Assembly: GCF_006125015.1 (NCBI RefSeq)
Contig: NZ_SZZN01000001.1
Coordinates: 1,054,001-1,118,000 of the forward strand
From: Roseovarius arcticus
GTDB lineage: Bacteria; Pseudomonadota; Alphaproteobacteria; Rhodobacterales; Rhodobacteraceae
Length of the DNA: 64,000 nucleotides
Reading direction: 5' to 3'
The notes below the pieces were generated by a model. It did no database searches and had not been told where the DNA came from. It worked only from the letters and a program-made list of their open reading frames with translations. Every line of letters starts with the position of its first letter. Within the stretch, counting starts at the first letter, position 1. This document shows positions 8,405-18,537 of this stretch, one piece after another. The position numbers were made by a program, and so were the translations under genes.

Positions 8405-9373
8405 ATGAGCGGACTGCTGGCGCTACTCGACGACGTGGCAGCCATCGCCAAGGTCGCGGCGGCATCTATTGACGACGTCGCGGCGCAAGCGACCAAGGCC
8501 GGAGCCAAGGCGGCGGGTGCGGTGATCGACGACGCCGCTGTGACGCCAAAATACGTCCACGGCTTTGACGCAGACCGCGAATTGCCGATCATCTGGCGCA
8601 TTGCGCGCGGATCGCTGATCAACAAGCTGGTGTTTTTGTTGCCGGCCGGACTCGCGCTCAGCGCATTCGCACCGGGCGCGATCACCCCGCTGCTGATGCT
8701 AGGGGGCTGCTATTTATGCTTTGAGGGCGCCGAAAAGGTGGCAGGAGTGCTGGGGCTCGGGCACCACAAGGAGGAGGCGGCTGAGGCGATTCCGGACGAC
8801 CCCGCTCATCTAGAGGAGCAGAAGGTCTCGGGCGCGATCAAGACGGACTTTATTCTTTCCGCCGAGATCATGACTATCGCACTTGCCGCTATCCCGGCTA
8901 GCGGCTTCTGGATGGAGGCTGCAACGCTGGCCACCGTCGCGGTCCTGATCACGGCATCAGTCTACGGCGCGGTCGCCCTAATTGTGAAAGCTGATGATCT
9001 GGGCCTGCTAATGGCCGACAAGGGGCGCCTGCGGGCGACGCGCGTTTTTGGTCGCGGGCTTGTTTCCGCGATGCCCAAGGTGCTGGCTCTGTTATTGATA
9101 ATTGGCACTGCGGCGATGCTGTGGGTGGGCGGGAACATCATTCTGCATGGTCTCGCTAGTTTGGGATTTGCATGGCCCTACAACGAGATACATCACATAG
9201 CTGAATTAATCACTGGCGGATTGGATCAAGCCCGGGGGGCAGCCAAATGGGCTCTGGTTGCTGCGATGGACGGTATTTTCGGACTGGCGCTGGGGCTGAT
9301 CCTTATCCCTATCGGGGCGCGTGTGATCACACCGATCTGGCAGCGGTTGAGGCGGCTGAACCCGGTAGCATGA
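8405..9373 (+). CDS. DUF808 family inner-membrane protein
   Basis: This 322-residue protein begins MSGLLALLDDVA and continues through a DVAAQATKAGAKAAGAVIDDAAV helix and TPKYV, the typical opening of the DUF808 (E. coli YedI) family, followed by five or more hydrophobic segments. The function is not established for the family. GGAG precedes the ATG; the frame is open 18 codons further upstream without support. It is divergent from gap and convergent with tkt. Confidence 0.85.
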   Translation: MSGLLALLDDVAAIAKVAAASIDDVAAQATKAGAKAAGAVIDDAAVTPKYVHGFDADRELPIIWRIARGSLINKLVFLLPAGLALSAFAPGAITPLLMLGGCYLCFEGAEKVAGVLGLGHHKEEAAEAIPDDPAHLEEQKVSGAIKTDFILSAEIMTIALAAIPASGFWMEAATLATVAVLITASVYGAVALIVKADDLGLLMADKGRLRATRVFGRGLVSAMPKVLALLLIIGTAAMLWVGGNIILHGLASLGFAWPYNEIHHIAELITGGLDQARGAAKWALVAAMDGIFGLALGLILIPIGARVITPIWQRLRRLNPVA

Positions 9374-9392
9374 CACCCATTGGTCTGGCCGG

Positions 9393-9422
9393 AAAAGGGA
9401 AGGCTGAACTTGTAGCCTTCCC
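9393..9422 (-). terminator. Rho-independent terminator of tkt
   Basis: GGGAAGGCT (9397-9405) and AGCCTTCCC (9414-9422) form a perfect nine-base-pair stem with an eight-base loop. Read on the minus strand it begins seven bases after the tkt stop and is followed by TTTT. It lies between the convergent DUF808 and tkt genes. Confidence 0.7.
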
Positions 9423-9428
9423 AATACC

Positions 9429-11444
9429 TTAGAGCAAAGACTTAACCTTGGAAGCCACTGCCTCTGCGGTGATGCCGAACTTTTCGTACAAAACTTCGGC
9501 AGGTGCGGACGCGCCGAAGCTGTCCATGCCGACAAAGCCGGCCTTGGTTGCGCGGCCACGCTCGCCGCAAAGCCAGCGATCCCAGCCTTGCTGGACGCCA
9601 GCCTCGACCGCGACACGCACAGGGCCGCCTGGCAGCACGCGGCGGCGAACCGCCTCATCCTGGGCCTCGAACAACTCCCAGCAGGGCATTGAGACGACGC
9701 GCGTGCCGATCCCTTCGGCTTGTAGCAGATCGCGTGCCTTCATCGCGATTTCCACCTCGGACCCTGTGGCCATGATGATCGCCTGCCGCTTTCCTTCCGC
9801 ATCGGCCAGCACGTAGGCGCCTTCGGCCGTCAGGTTTTTGTTGCGATGCTCGGTGCGCAGTGTCGGCACACCTTGGCGTGTCAGCGACAGAACCGATGGC
9901 GTCTCTTTGGTGCTAAGCGCCAGTTCCCATGCCTCGGCCGTTTCGATCGTGTCGCATGGGCGAAAGACCCATGTGTTGGGCGTTGCGCGGGAAATCGCCA
10001 GATGTTCGACCGGTTGGTGTGTCGGGCCATCCTCGCCCAGACCGATGCTATCATGCGTCATCACGAACACAGTCGGGATCCGCATCAGCGCCGCCAGTCG
10101 CATGGCGGGGCGCGCATAGTCGGTAAAGCACATGAACGTGCCGCCATAGGGGCGGATGCCACCATGCAGCAGCATGCCGTTCATCGCCGCCGACATCCCA
10201 TGCTCGCGAATGCCCCAATAGACATAGCGGCCCTTGCGATTGTCCACGTCAAAGACACCCAGATCACCGGTTTTGGTGTTGTTCGAGCCGGTCAAGTCCG
10301 CCGATCCGCCGACCGTTTCCGGCATGATCGGGTTCACGATTTCCAGCACCATTTCGCTGGATTTGCGCGTGGCCACCTTCGGCGCCTCGGCGCTGATTTG
10401 CTTCTTGAGGGCTTTGATGCGCGCGCTGAGCGTTTTCGGCGCGTCGCGGCTCATAATGCGGGTGAATTCCTTTTGCCGGCGCTCGGATGCCTCTGCAAAG
10501 CGGCCTTCCCATGCGTCGCGCTCGGACGCGCCACGGCTGCCGATTTTCTCCCAAGCCGACTTCACATCGCCGGGCACCTCGAAAGGCCCGGTGGTCCAAC
10601 CGTAGGCGGCCTTGGCGGCTGCCATCTGCGCGTCGTCGGTCAAAGCGCCGTGGCCCTTGGACGTGTCCTGCGCGGCGTGGCCCAGTGCAATATGCGTCTT
10701 GCACGCGATCATGCTGGGCTTTTTCGACGTCTTTGCCTTGGTTATCGCGGCGTCAATCTCGGCGGGGTCGTGCCCGTCTACCTCAATCACCTGCCAGTTC
10801 GCGGCGCGAAAGCGTTTCACCTGATCGGTGCGGTCCGACAGCGAAACTTTGCCGTCGATGGTGATGTCGTTGTTGTCCCAAAACAGGATCAACTTGCCCA
10901 GCGAATGACGCCCTGCCAGCGTGATTGCCTCTTGGCTGATACCCTCCATCAGGCAGCCGTCACCGGCGATGACATAGGTGTGGTGGTCCACCAGTTTGCG
11001 GCCATAGCGTGCGCGCAACATTTCCTCGGCCATGGCAAAGCCGACCGAGTTGGCGATGCCCTGACCCAGCGGACCGGTCGTCGTCTCGATCCCTTTGGCG
11101 TGGCCATATTCGGGATGGCCCGCGGTGATTGCGCCCCATTGGCGGAAATTCTTGATCTGCTCCAGCGTCATATCGGCATAGCCCGTCAGATGCAGCAACG
11201 AATAAAGCAGCATTGAGCCGTGGCCAGCGCTAAGGATGAACCGATCACGATCGGGCCAGTCAGGCGCGGCGGCATCAAACTTCAGATGCTTTTCATACAG
11301 GACGGTGGCGACGTCGGCCATGCCCATCGGCATCCCCGAATGGCCCGAATTGGCCGCATGGACAGCGTCTAGCGTCAGGGCGCGAATGGCGGTCGCTTTG
11401 GACCAATGATCGGGGTTTGCTTTGGCGAGGGCAGTGAGATCCAC
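9429..11444 (-). CDS. tkt: Transketolase
   Basis: This 671-residue thiamine-diphosphate enzyme of the pentose phosphate pathway has [12 protein letters not shown] near the N-terminus, the ThDP/Mg motif [13 protein letters not shown] through [10 protein letters not shown], and [13 protein letters not shown] in the pyrimidine domain. The size agrees with bacterial transketolases (about 665). The best start is a GTG at 11444 preceded by AAGGA ten bases upstream, giving [14 protein letters not shown]; an ATG 23 codons further 5' adds atypical residues. No Calvin-cycle genes adjoin it, so it is likely the housekeeping copy. Confidence 0.95.
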   Translation of the reverse strand: MDLTALAKANPDHWSKATAIRALTLDAVHAANSGHSGMPMGMADVATVLYEKHLKFDAAAPDWPDRDRFILSAGHGSMLLYSLLHLTGYADMTLEQIKNFRQWGAITAGHPEYGHAKGIETTTGPLGQGIANSVGFAMAEEMLRARYGRKLVDHHTYVIAGDGCLMEGISQEAITLAGRHSLGKLILFWDNNDITIDGKVSLSDRTDQVKRFRAANWQVIEVDGHDPAEIDAAITKAKTSKKPSMIACKTHIALGHAAQDTSKGHGALTDDAQMAAAKAAYGWTTGPFEVPGDVKSAWEKIGSRGASERDAWEGRFAEASERRQKEFTRIMSRDAPKTLSARIKALKKQISAEAPKVATRKSSEMVLEIVNPIMPETVGGSADLTGSNNTKTGDLGVFDVDNRKGRYVYWGIREHGMSAAMNGMLLHGGIRPYGGTFMCFTDYARPAMRLAALMRIPTVFVMTHDSIGLGEDGPTHQPVEHLAISRATPNTWVFRPCDTIETAEAWELALSTKETPSVLSLTRQGVPTLRTEHRNKNLTAEGAYVLADAEGKRQAIIMATGSEVEIAMKARDLLQAEGIGTRVVSMPCWELFEAQDEAVRRRVLPGGPVRVAVEAGVQQGWDRWLCGERGRATKAGFVGMDSFGASAPAEVLYEKFGITAEAVASKVKSLL

Positions 11445-11672
11445 GGCAGCGGTATCCTTATGGCAGGGATGATTTCTCGCGCCCTTCAATACCAGCCCGG
11501 ACCCGAAGTTCAAGCGCCGCTATGCCACCGCATCGCGCAAACCCTGCTACGGGCTTCGGCCGCGCGGAAGGGGGGAAGCCTTTTTGTCAGCCACCCGTTA
11601 GACTTGGCCCCAAGAGGGCCGGGCGGCGATTCGGCCAAGGTTTGCGAAACAGACATGAAGGACACGCAAGGG

Positions 11673-12203
11673 ATGAGCGATATCGACGCGATGCAGAGCC
11701 GCATCATGGCCGCGCTGGACCGGATCGGGCAGGGGCTTGACGGGCTGGGCGCAGTTGGGGACGCCGACGAGGTGAAAACCCTGCGCCAAGAGGTCGAGGA
11801 TGAAAAGCTGGCAAATGCCCAGCTGGAAGAGCGCGTCAAGCAACTGGGTGCACGTGCCCGCGAGGCCGAGACGGCGCTGGCCGCTGCCGGCGATGCAGAC
11901 GCTGCCAAGGCCGAAGAAAGCTCGGCCCGCGCAAAAGCGCTAAAGCGGATAGACAGTGAACTGTCGTCACTGCGTCATGCAAATCAGCAGCTGCGCGAGA
12001 ATAATACCGCCCTACGCGAGGCGAACGCCAAGGGCGTGGCCGAGCCACACCTGATCAACAAGGCTATGATGGCTGAGCTGGACGGCCTGCGTGCCTCGCG
12101 TGCCGCCGACCGCGCCGAAATGGACGTGATCCTGACCGAGCTGGCAGAAATTGCAGGCAAGCCGGACGATACGGCCCAGAGCGCTGGGATGGAGAATACA
12201 TGA
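11673..12203 (+). CDS. Coiled-coil protein translationally coupled to zapA
   Basis: This 176-residue protein is almost entirely helical, with heptad-like patterns from about residue 10 to 165 (LRQEVEDEKLANAQLEERVKQ, then LSSLRHANQQLRENNTALRE). No enzymatic motif is present. The ATG at 11673 has AAGGA ten bases upstream; an ATG 18 bases earlier has poorer support. Its stop overlaps the zapA start (ATGA), so both are made together. A role in division as a ZapA-linked coiled coil, functionally like gammaproteobacterial ZapB, is inferred from context only; I recognise no named family. Confidence 0.75.
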   Translation: MSDIDAMQSRIMAALDRIGQGLDGLGAVGDADEVKTLRQEVEDEKLANAQLEERVKQLGARAREAETALAAAGDADAAKAEESSARAKALKRIDSELSSLRHANQQLRENNTALREANAKGVAEPHLINKAMMAELDGLRASRAADRAEMDVILTELAEIAGKPDDTAQSAGMENT

Positions 12204-12598
12204 TGCCCGAAGTTGATATCGAAATTGGCGGCCGTACCTTTCAGGTGTCCTGCCAAGAAGGCGAAGAGCATTTCCTGCAGTCTGCCGCCAAGATGCTGGA
12301 TGACGAGGCGTCTGTTCTGGCCGCGCAGATTGGGCGCATCCCAGAGCCACGGATGCTGCTGATGGCAGGCCTGATGCTGGCCGACAAGACGGCGGGCCTG
12401 CAAGACAAAGTCGACGAGCTGCAGGATAGATTGTCCGAGCGCGACGCCGAGCTATCGGGTCTACGCGACGCGCCGCCGCCCGCGCCCGAGCGGATTGAAG
12501 TGCCGATTGTGCCCAGCTCCGTCACCGATACGCTGGCCGAAATTGCCGCCCGCGCTGAGGCGCTGGCCGAAACGGTGGACGGCAAGAAGGCGGGCTAG
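12200..12598 (+). CDS. zapA: Cell division protein ZapA
   Basis: This 132-residue protein has the ZapA opening EVDIEIGGRTFQVSCQEGEEHFLQSAAKMLDDE, the small beta-strand and helix head, followed by a C-terminal coiled coil (LQDKVDELQDRLSERDAEL at about residues 73-91) that drives dimer and tetramer formation. ZapA crosslinks FtsZ filaments at midcell. The start lies in a four-base overlap with the preceding coiled-coil gene; a second ATG (12203) gives MPEVDI and is equally plausible. The alphaproteobacterial form has an extended proline-rich tail, seen here as APPPAPERIEVP-like sequence. Confidence 0.85.
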   Translation: MMPEVDIEIGGRTFQVSCQEGEEHFLQSAAKMLDDEASVLAAQIGRIPEPRMLLMAGLMLADKTAGLQDKVDELQDRLSERDAELSGLRDAPPPAPERIEVPIVPSSVTDTLAEIAARAEALAETVDGKKAG

Positions 12599-12623
12599 GG
12601 GCTGTTTGCTGCTCGAATTAGTA

Positions 12624-12638
12624 GAACATAGACCGAAC
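12624..12638. promoter_or_regulatory. SOS (LexA) box upstream of uvrD
   Basis: GAAC-ATAGACC-GAAC is a perfect direct repeat with seven-base spacing, the reverse complement of the alphaproteobacterial LexA site GTTC-N7-GTTC. It ends 41 bases before the helicase ATG. The same motif precedes lexA at 50616-50630. Confidence 0.7.
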
Positions 12639-12679
12639 ATCACTTTAACTCGCGCGCTTGCCGCGCTAGGGTAAGCCGC

Positions 12680-15088
12680 ATGAATAGCTTTGACGAATCC
12701 GACGCCTTTGAGGGCGCATCGCTGTCGGCGCGGGCTATGGCCGCACGCCCGGCGCCTTACTTGGACGGCCTGAATCCCGAACAGCGCCTCGCAGTTGAGA
12801 CGATGGACGGCCCTGTCCTGATGTTGGCCGGGGCAGGGACGGGCAAGACAAAGACGCTGACGACGCGCATCGTACATCTGCTAAACACTGGACGCGCCCA
12901 GCCGAATGAGGTGCTGGCAGTCACCTTCACCAATAAGGCCGCGCGCGAGATGAAGAACCGCGTCGGCGCGCTGCTGGGTCAGTCTATTGAAGGAATGCCG
13001 TGGCTGGGCACATTCCATTCCGTCTGCGTCAAGCTGCTGCGCCGCCATGCGGAACTGATTGGCGTGCAGGGAGGGGGAAATGTTGATGATGTTATTGAGG
13101 CGCCTGCGCGCGAGGTCACGCTGAAGTCGAACTTCACCATTCTGGACACCGACGATCAACTGCGCCTGCTAAAGCAACTGGTGCGGGCCGCCGGCATCGA
13201 CGACAAGCGTTGGCCCGCGCGCCAACTGGCTGGCGTGATCGACAGCTGGAAGAACCGCGCGTGGACGCCAGATAAGGTGCCCGCTGCCGAGGCAGGGGCC
13301 TATAATGGCAAGGCAGTCGCGCTTTATAAACAGTACCAACGCCGCCTGATCGAGTTGAACGCCGTCGATTTCGGCGATCTGTTGCTGCATGTCGTCCACA
13401 TTTTCCAGACCCACGACGATATCCTGAAAAAATATCAGCGCTGGTTCCGCTATATTCTGGTGGACGAGTATCAGGACACGAACGTCGCCCAATACATGTG
13501 GCTGCGCCTGCTGGCGGGCGGGCACAAAAATATCTGCTGCGTTGGCGATGACGACCAGTCTATTTATGGATGGCGCGGCGCCGAAGTGGGCAATATCTTG
13601 CGGTTTGAAAAGGATTTTCCGGGCGCGCATGTGGTCCGGTTGGAGCAGAATTACCGCTCGACCCCGCATATCCTCGCTGCCGCCTCTGGCGTGATTGCAG
13701 GCAACAAGGGGCGTCTGGGCAAGGAGCTGTGGACCGATGTCAAGGAGGGCGAGAAAGTTCGCCTGATTGGCCATTGGGACGGCGATGAGGAGGCCCGCTG
13801 GATCGGCGAAGAAATCGAGGCGATGCAAGGCGGCACACGTGGGCTGCGCAAATTCGGCCTAGACGATATGGCGATCCTCGTGCGCGCCTCGCACCAAATG
13901 CGCGCCTTTGAGGATCGGTTCCTGACCATTGGCCTTCCATACCGCGTCATCGGCGGCCCGCGCTTTTACGAGCGGCTGGAAATTCGTGATGCAATGGCTT
14001 ATTTCCGCTGCGTCACCAGCCCCAGCGACGACCTGGCGTTTGAGCGGATCGTGAATACGCCCAAGCGCGGTCTTGGTGACAAAGCGCAGCAAAAAATGCA
14101 GGTGACCGCCCGCGAGAACGGCGTGCCTCTGATCGAGGGCGCGCGGATCTTGCTGGAGGAAAAGGGTCTGACCGGCAGGGGTGCCAAGGAACTGACCACA
14201 TTGTTGGACGGCCTCGCCCGTTGGGGCCGCATGACAGGCGACAAAGCGGTTAGTCATATCGAGCTGGCGGGCATCGTTCTGGACGAGAGCGGCTACACCG
14301 AGATGTGGCAAAACGACAAGACGCCTGAGGCGCCGGGCCGCTTGGAAAACCTTAAGGAACTGGTCAAGGCACTGGAAAACTTCGAAAACCTCACCGGGTT
14401 CCTCGAACATGTCAGCCTCATCATGGACAATGAAAGCGACAACGAGGGCGAGAAGGTCAGCATCATGACGCTCCACGCGGCAAAGGGCCTTGAATTTCCG
14501 GCCGTGTTCCTGCCGGGGTGGGAGGATGGCCTTTTCCCCTCGCAACGCTCAATGGACGAGAGCGGCCTGAAAGGCGTCGAAGAAGAACGCCGCCTTGCCT
14601 ATGTCGGCATCACGCGGGCCGAGGAAATCTGCACCATATCCTTCGCCGGAAATCGCCGCGTGTTTGGCCAGTGGCAATCGTCGCTGCCGTCCCGCTTTAT
14701 CGACGAATTGCCCGAGGAACATGTCGATGTTCTGACGCCCCCCGGCCTCTATGGCGGTGGCTATGGCGCGGCGGCTATAAGCGACGTGCAAAACAGCATC
14801 GACGCCAAGGTCGCAGATGCAAACGTCTATAATTCCCCCGGCTGGAAGCGGATGCAGGCGCGCGCCAGTAATCGTCCAACGTCCCAGCCACGCGAATCGA
14901 AATCGCCGGTGATCGACATGTCTGCCACCTCATCACATACGGTGGGCGAGCGGGTGTTCCACCAGAAATTCGGCTATGGTGAGATCATTGGCGTTGAGGG
15001 TGATAAACTGGAAATCGCCTTTGAGAAATCCGGAACGAAAAAGGTCGTCGCGCGCTTTGTCACCAGCCCGGATGACGTGCCCTTTTAA
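12680..15088 (+). CDS. uvrD: UvrD/PcrA-type superfamily 1A DNA helicase
   Basis: This 802-residue 3'-5' DNA helicase acts in nucleotide excision repair and mismatch repair and clears RecA filaments. The Q motif LNPEQRLAV is at 31-39, Walker A GAGTGKT at 51-57, and Walker B with motif II (VDEYQDTN) near 259-266. Motif III (DDQSIYGWRGA), motif IV (EQNYRS), motif V (TLHAAKGLEF) and motif VI (EERRLAYVGITRA) follow in order. The C-terminus ends in a Tudor-like fold (VFHQKFGYGEIIGVEGDKLEI) that in PcrA/UvrD contacts RNA polymerase. A perfect SOS box lies just upstream. Confidence 0.95.
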   Translation: MNSFDESDAFEGASLSARAMAARPAPYLDGLNPEQRLAVETMDGPVLMLAGAGTGKTKTLTTRIVHLLNTGRAQPNEVLAVTFTNKAAREMKNRVGALLGQSIEGMPWLGTFHSVCVKLLRRHAELIGVQGGGNVDDVIEAPAREVTLKSNFTILDTDDQLRLLKQLVRAAGIDDKRWPARQLAGVIDSWKNRAWTPDKVPAAEAGAYNGKAVALYKQYQRRLIELNAVDFGDLLLHVVHIFQTHDDILKKYQRWFRYILVDEYQDTNVAQYMWLRLLAGGHKNICCVGDDDQSIYGWRGAEVGNILRFEKDFPGAHVVRLEQNYRSTPHILAAASGVIAGNKGRLGKELWTDVKEGEKVRLIGHWDGDEEARWIGEEIEAMQGGTRGLRKFGLDDMAILVRASHQMRAFEDRFLTIGLPYRVIGGPRFYERLEIRDAMAYFRCVTSPSDDLAFERIVNTPKRGLGDKAQQKMQVTARENGVPLIEGARILLEEKGLTGRGAKELTTLLDGLARWGRMTGDKAVSHIELAGIVLDESGYTEMWQNDKTPEAPGRLENLKELVKALENFENLTGFLEHVSLIMDNESDNEGEKVSIMTLHAAKGLEFPAVFLPGWEDGLFPSQRSMDESGLKGVEEERRLAYVGITRAEEICTISFAGNRRVFGQWQSSLPSRFIDELPEEHVDVLTPPGLYGGGYGAAAISDVQNSIDAKVADANVYNSPGWKRMQARASNRPTSQPRESKSPVIDMSATSSHTVGERVFHQKFGYGEIIGVEGDKLEIAFEKSGTKKVVARFVTSPDDVPF

Positions 15089-15164
15089 GGACGTTTGCTC
15101 AAAGTATCCGCGTCGTGATACAGGCTCCCACTGGGAGTTGTCGCGACCTGTTAAAGCGCCAAGA

Positions 15165-16466
15165 TCACCCCCTGAATGCGCGCGCGAAATAGTCCGAAAG
15201 CGGTTTTACCAGATACGCCATGGGCGTCATGTCGCCGGTACGAAAGAACGCCTCGACAGGCATGCCGGGGACCAACTTGGTATTATCCGGCAGGCGGCGG
15301 CGCTCGCTGTCGCTGAGGGTGATGCGGGCGCGGTAATAGCTAGCGCCGGTGCCCTCGTCGCGAAATGCGTCGGCCGAAACTTGCATGACCTGACCCATCA
15401 ATTCCGGCGTTTGGCGCTGGTCCAGAGCCGAGAAGCGCAGGATCACGTCCTGACCGGGATGCAGAAGATCAATGTCGGTTATCGGCACCTGCGCTGTAAT
15501 GATTAGCGGGCGGTCTTGCGGTACGATGTACAGAATCGGATCGGCAGCGCGCAGCACCGACCGAGGCGCAAAGATCTGCAGGTCGTAAACCACACCCGAC
15601 ACCGGGGCCACGATCTCTAATCGGCTAAGTTTTTCGAGCAGGGCCGCGCGTTTCTCGCGCAGCTCCAGTTCGCGGTATTGCAGATCGCGCAGGGTGCTGA
15701 TTGCCTCTTCGCGGCGGGTAGCGCCAAGTTTCAGCCGCTCAATTTCGATCTCAGTGATGCGCCCCTCGGCCTGTGCCTTTTGCGCGGTCAACTCGCCCAG
15801 CGTGCCAGCCATGCGCGCCTCTTCGCGGCGCAGCGCCAATAGGCGCGAGACCTGCGTCAGCCCTCTGTCCAGCAGCGATTGCTGCGTCACGCGTTCCTCA
15901 ATAATCAGATTGCTCTGCTGGCTCATTGACGCTTGCTGTGCCTCGATCCCTTTGATCTGATCAGTGATCTGGATCCGGCGCTTGCCCAGTTGCGCAATCT
16001 CATTGCCTGCGGTCTCGGCCCGCGCAGCCAAAAGGCGGGCCTGGCCTTCCATCAGTTCGGCGGCGATGGGGCGTGTTTGAGCCAACTCCTGCAATAGAGG
16101 ATCAAAGGTGATGGCGCTGCGGTCGTCGCGCTCGGCCTCAAGGCGCCCGCGCCGCGCCATCAGCTCGAACAGCTGGTTTTCGGTGATGGTTAGCTGCGAG
16201 GCCTGCAGGGCGGGGTCGAGTCTGAGCAACGTGTCACCTGCCGCGACGCGCGCACCCTCGGCCACGAGGATCGCCGCGACCACGCCGCCGTCTGCGTGCT
16301 GGACGACCTGCCGGTTCTGAGCGACTTCGACCTTTCCCTGCGCGATGATTGCGCCAGCAAGGTTTGCAAACCCCGCCCAGATGCCGAAGCCCCCTAATAG
16401 GACCACCAGACCCGCGATCCCGATGCCGATGGGCCAGCGGGCAGACCAGTCGGACGCGCTGCTCAT
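15165..16466 (-). CDS. Type I secretion membrane fusion protein (HlyD/PrsE family)
   Basis: This 433-residue periplasmic adaptor has one N-terminal membrane helix (about residues 13-37), a biotinyl-lipoyl-like half (GKVEVAQNRQVVQHADGGVV), a long alpha-helical hairpin (about 100-265) and a beta-barrel domain with APVSGVVYDLQIFAPRSVL. It links the inner-membrane ABC exporter to an outer-membrane TolC channel. The start overlaps the stop of the upstream ABC gene by four bases. No substrate or TolC gene is present in the window. Confidence 0.9.
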   Translation of the reverse strand: MSSASDWSARWPIGIGIAGLVVLLGGFGIWAGFANLAGAIIAQGKVEVAQNRQVVQHADGGVVAAILVAEGARVAAGDTLLRLDPALQASQLTITENQLFELMARRGRLEAERDDRSAITFDPLLQELAQTRPIAAELMEGQARLLAARAETAGNEIAQLGKRRIQITDQIKGIEAQQASMSQQSNLIIEERVTQQSLLDRGLTQVSRLLALRREEARMAGTLGELTAQKAQAEGRITEIEIERLKLGATRREEAISTLRDLQYRELELREKRAALLEKLSRLEIVAPVSGVVYDLQIFAPRSVLRAADPILYIVPQDRPLIITAQVPITDIDLLHPGQDVILRFSALDQRQTPELMGQVMQVSADAFRDEGTGASYYRARITLSDSERRRLPDNTKLVPGMPVEAFFRTGDMTPMAYLVKPLSDYFARAFRG

Positions 16467-18196
16467 TGCGCACCCCCTTGGCTGACCGATTGCACGATCT
16501 GGGTACGGTTGCGCACGACGTCGCGCAGTACTTCGTCGCGAGGACCGAAGCTGCGTACCTGTCCGCCCTCCAACACTAACAGAAGATCACATTCCTTGAT
16601 GGCCGCAGGGCGATGGGCCATGATTAGAATGGTCTTGCCCGCCGACTTGAAAGCACGGATTGCGCTATTCACGGCCTCGCTGCCCTCGTTATCCAAGTTT
16701 GAGTTTGGCTCATCCAGCACCAAAATTACCGGATCGCCGTACATTGCGCGGGCGAGCGCGATGCGTTGCATCTGGCCGCCCGATAGACGCCCGCCCCCGG
16801 CGCTGATTTCAGTGTCGTAGCCACCCGGCAGCTTGAGAATCATGTCATGCGCATCAGCGCGTTTGGCTGCGGCGACAACCTGCTCGGCATCGGGATCTGT
16901 CGAAAGGCGCGCGATATTCTGCGAGACGGTCCCGGCAAAGAGCTGCACGCGCTGCGGCAGATAGCCGATATGCTGCCCCAGCGTATCGGGCGCAAACTGC
17001 TCCAGCGTAGCGCCGTCCAGCCGAATCTTGCCGGCCGCGGGTGGCCAGATGCCTGTGATCGCGCGGGCCAGCGAAGATTTGCCCGCGCCCGACGCGCCGA
17101 TGACACCCACAGCCTGTCCCGGCTCCAGCGCAAAGGTGACGCCGCGCAGCGTCGTCTCTCGCTCTCCCGGTGGGGCGATGAAGAGGCCTTGCACCTCTAG
17201 ACGCGCCTTGGGTTTGGGCAGGGCCGTACGCTCGGTCTCGGGGGGCACTTCGGCCAGCAGGCGGCCGAGGCCGAACCAACCGCGTATGGCGCGCTGCACC
17301 AATGGCCATTGTCCGACCAGCTGTTCTATCGGGGCTAGTGCGCGACCCAGAAGGATCGAACCTGCGATCATTGCGCCTGCTGTCAACGCATTCTGCAGCA
17401 CCAGCCATGCGCCGAGGCCTAGCATCGCCGATTGCAAGAACAGTCGAAACGTTCTGGTTGATACATTAAAGCTGCCTGCCCAGTCTGACGCGCCGATATG
17501 CTGTTTAAGAGCCTCCGAGCGTGCGGTTTGCCACCTGTCGAAGGCCGCACTGCGCATGCCCAAGGCCTGCACCGCCTCGGCCTCGGACCGGATTTCGGCG
17601 GCCATCACATCGGCTGCGACGCTGGCCTCGCCTGCGGCAGCCAGCGAGCGGCGCGTCGCCAGCTGGTTGAGGACCGCCAGTACGATCAGTAACGCACCGC
17701 CCAAGAGGGCGAGCATCCCAAGCATGGGGTGGAATATCCAGATACCCAGCAAAAAGAGCGGCGTGAACGGAATGTCGAAGGCGGACGTCAGCACCGAAGA
17801 GCTCATTAGCTGCTGCACCGATTGCAGATCGCTGAGGCCTGTCGCGTCGCTCTGATCCGGCCTGCGTGCCGATTTGCGCAGCACCGCGTCAAACACCCGC
17901 CGCTCTAGCAGCGACTGAAAGCGGGCGCCGGCCCGGATCATGACGCGGCTGCGCGCAAAGTCTAGAATACCCATTATGCCAAAGAGGAATGCGGCCAGAA
18001 GCGTTAGCGCCACCAACGTCTCGACCGAACGGCTGCCAAGCACCCGGTCATAGACTTGCAGCATGTAGATCGGTCCGGTCAGCATCAGCAGGTTCACAAA
18101 AATACTGAAAATGCCAACGAACCAATACAGCGGCCGCGCGGCACGGCGCGCCGCACGCAATTCTGGCAGGCCTGCGTTGGAATGGGTTGAACTCAT
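16463..18196 (-). CDS. Type I secretion ABC transporter, permease/ATPase (PrsD family)
   Basis: This 577-residue half transporter has an N-terminal membrane domain with about five or six helices (residues 25-300) and a C-terminal nucleotide-binding domain. The latter has Walker A GASGAGKSS, signature LSGGQMQRIALARAM and Walker B VILVLDEPN. There is no C39 peptidase domain, so it belongs to the group exporting RTX proteins or proteases. The start at 18196 lacks a strong ribosome binding site. It forms an operon with the membrane fusion gene. The cargo is not encoded nearby. Confidence 0.9.
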   Translation of the reverse strand: MSSTHSNAGLPELRAARRAARPLYWFVGIFSIFVNLLMLTGPIYMLQVYDRVLGSRSVETLVALTLLAAFLFGIMGILDFARSRVMIRAGARFQSLLERRVFDAVLRKSARRPDQSDATGLSDLQSVQQLMSSSVLTSAFDIPFTPLFLLGIWIFHPMLGMLALLGGALLIVLAVLNQLATRRSLAAAGEASVAADVMAAEIRSEAEAVQALGMRSAAFDRWQTARSEALKQHIGASDWAGSFNVSTRTFRLFLQSAMLGLGAWLVLQNALTAGAMIAGSILLGRALAPIEQLVGQWPLVQRAIRGWFGLGRLLAEVPPETERTALPKPKARLEVQGLFIAPPGERETTLRGVTFALEPGQAVGVIGASGAGKSSLARAITGIWPPAAGKIRLDGATLEQFAPDTLGQHIGYLPQRVQLFAGTVSQNIARLSTDPDAEQVVAAAKRADAHDMILKLPGGYDTEISAGGGRLSGGQMQRIALARAMYGDPVILVLDEPNSNLDNEGSEAVNSAIRAFKSAGKTILIMAHRPAAIKECDLLLVLEGGQVRSFGPRDEVLRDVVRNRTQIVQSVSQGGAQ

Positions 18197-18537
18197 GCTG
18201 GACTTTACAACTTGTGAAAAAAGGAACTCAGGCGTCGTCGAACTTGCTGGCAATCGCGCCGCGCCCTAGAATCCGCCCAGCCAATATCCTTAATTCTATG
18301 GCTATAGAGCTGCATCAGGTTGCCTGAACGACGCGGCGCGGTCTGTATCGCGGGCACGGCAGGCATCACTAACCGGGTGGAGCGGCGCAATATTGATTTC
18401 ATTGCACTACGAGAGGACGAAGCTTGCAACTACAGAGCATTGAAAAATTGATACAAATAGCGGGAGGACCCAACTACAGCCCGCCGCCCGCGATGAATCG
18501 TTGCACCCCAATTTCAAATCCGCCACACTGAGCATCC
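18197..18537. other. Intergenic region between prsD-like gene and the cobalamin riboswitch
   Basis: These 340 bases hold the divergent promoters of the secretion operon and the riboswitch transcript, but no promoter could be fixed with confidence. A TTG-started frame of 35 codons (18424-18531) follows a GAGAGGA sequence, but its translation resembles nothing I know. GC content is lower than in the flanking genes. Confidence 0.4.

Noticed and set aside
18424-18531. TTG-started 35-codon frame before the riboswitch
   Set aside because: It has a ribosome-binding-like GAGAGGA but is too short and unlike any known protein; no conservation can be checked.
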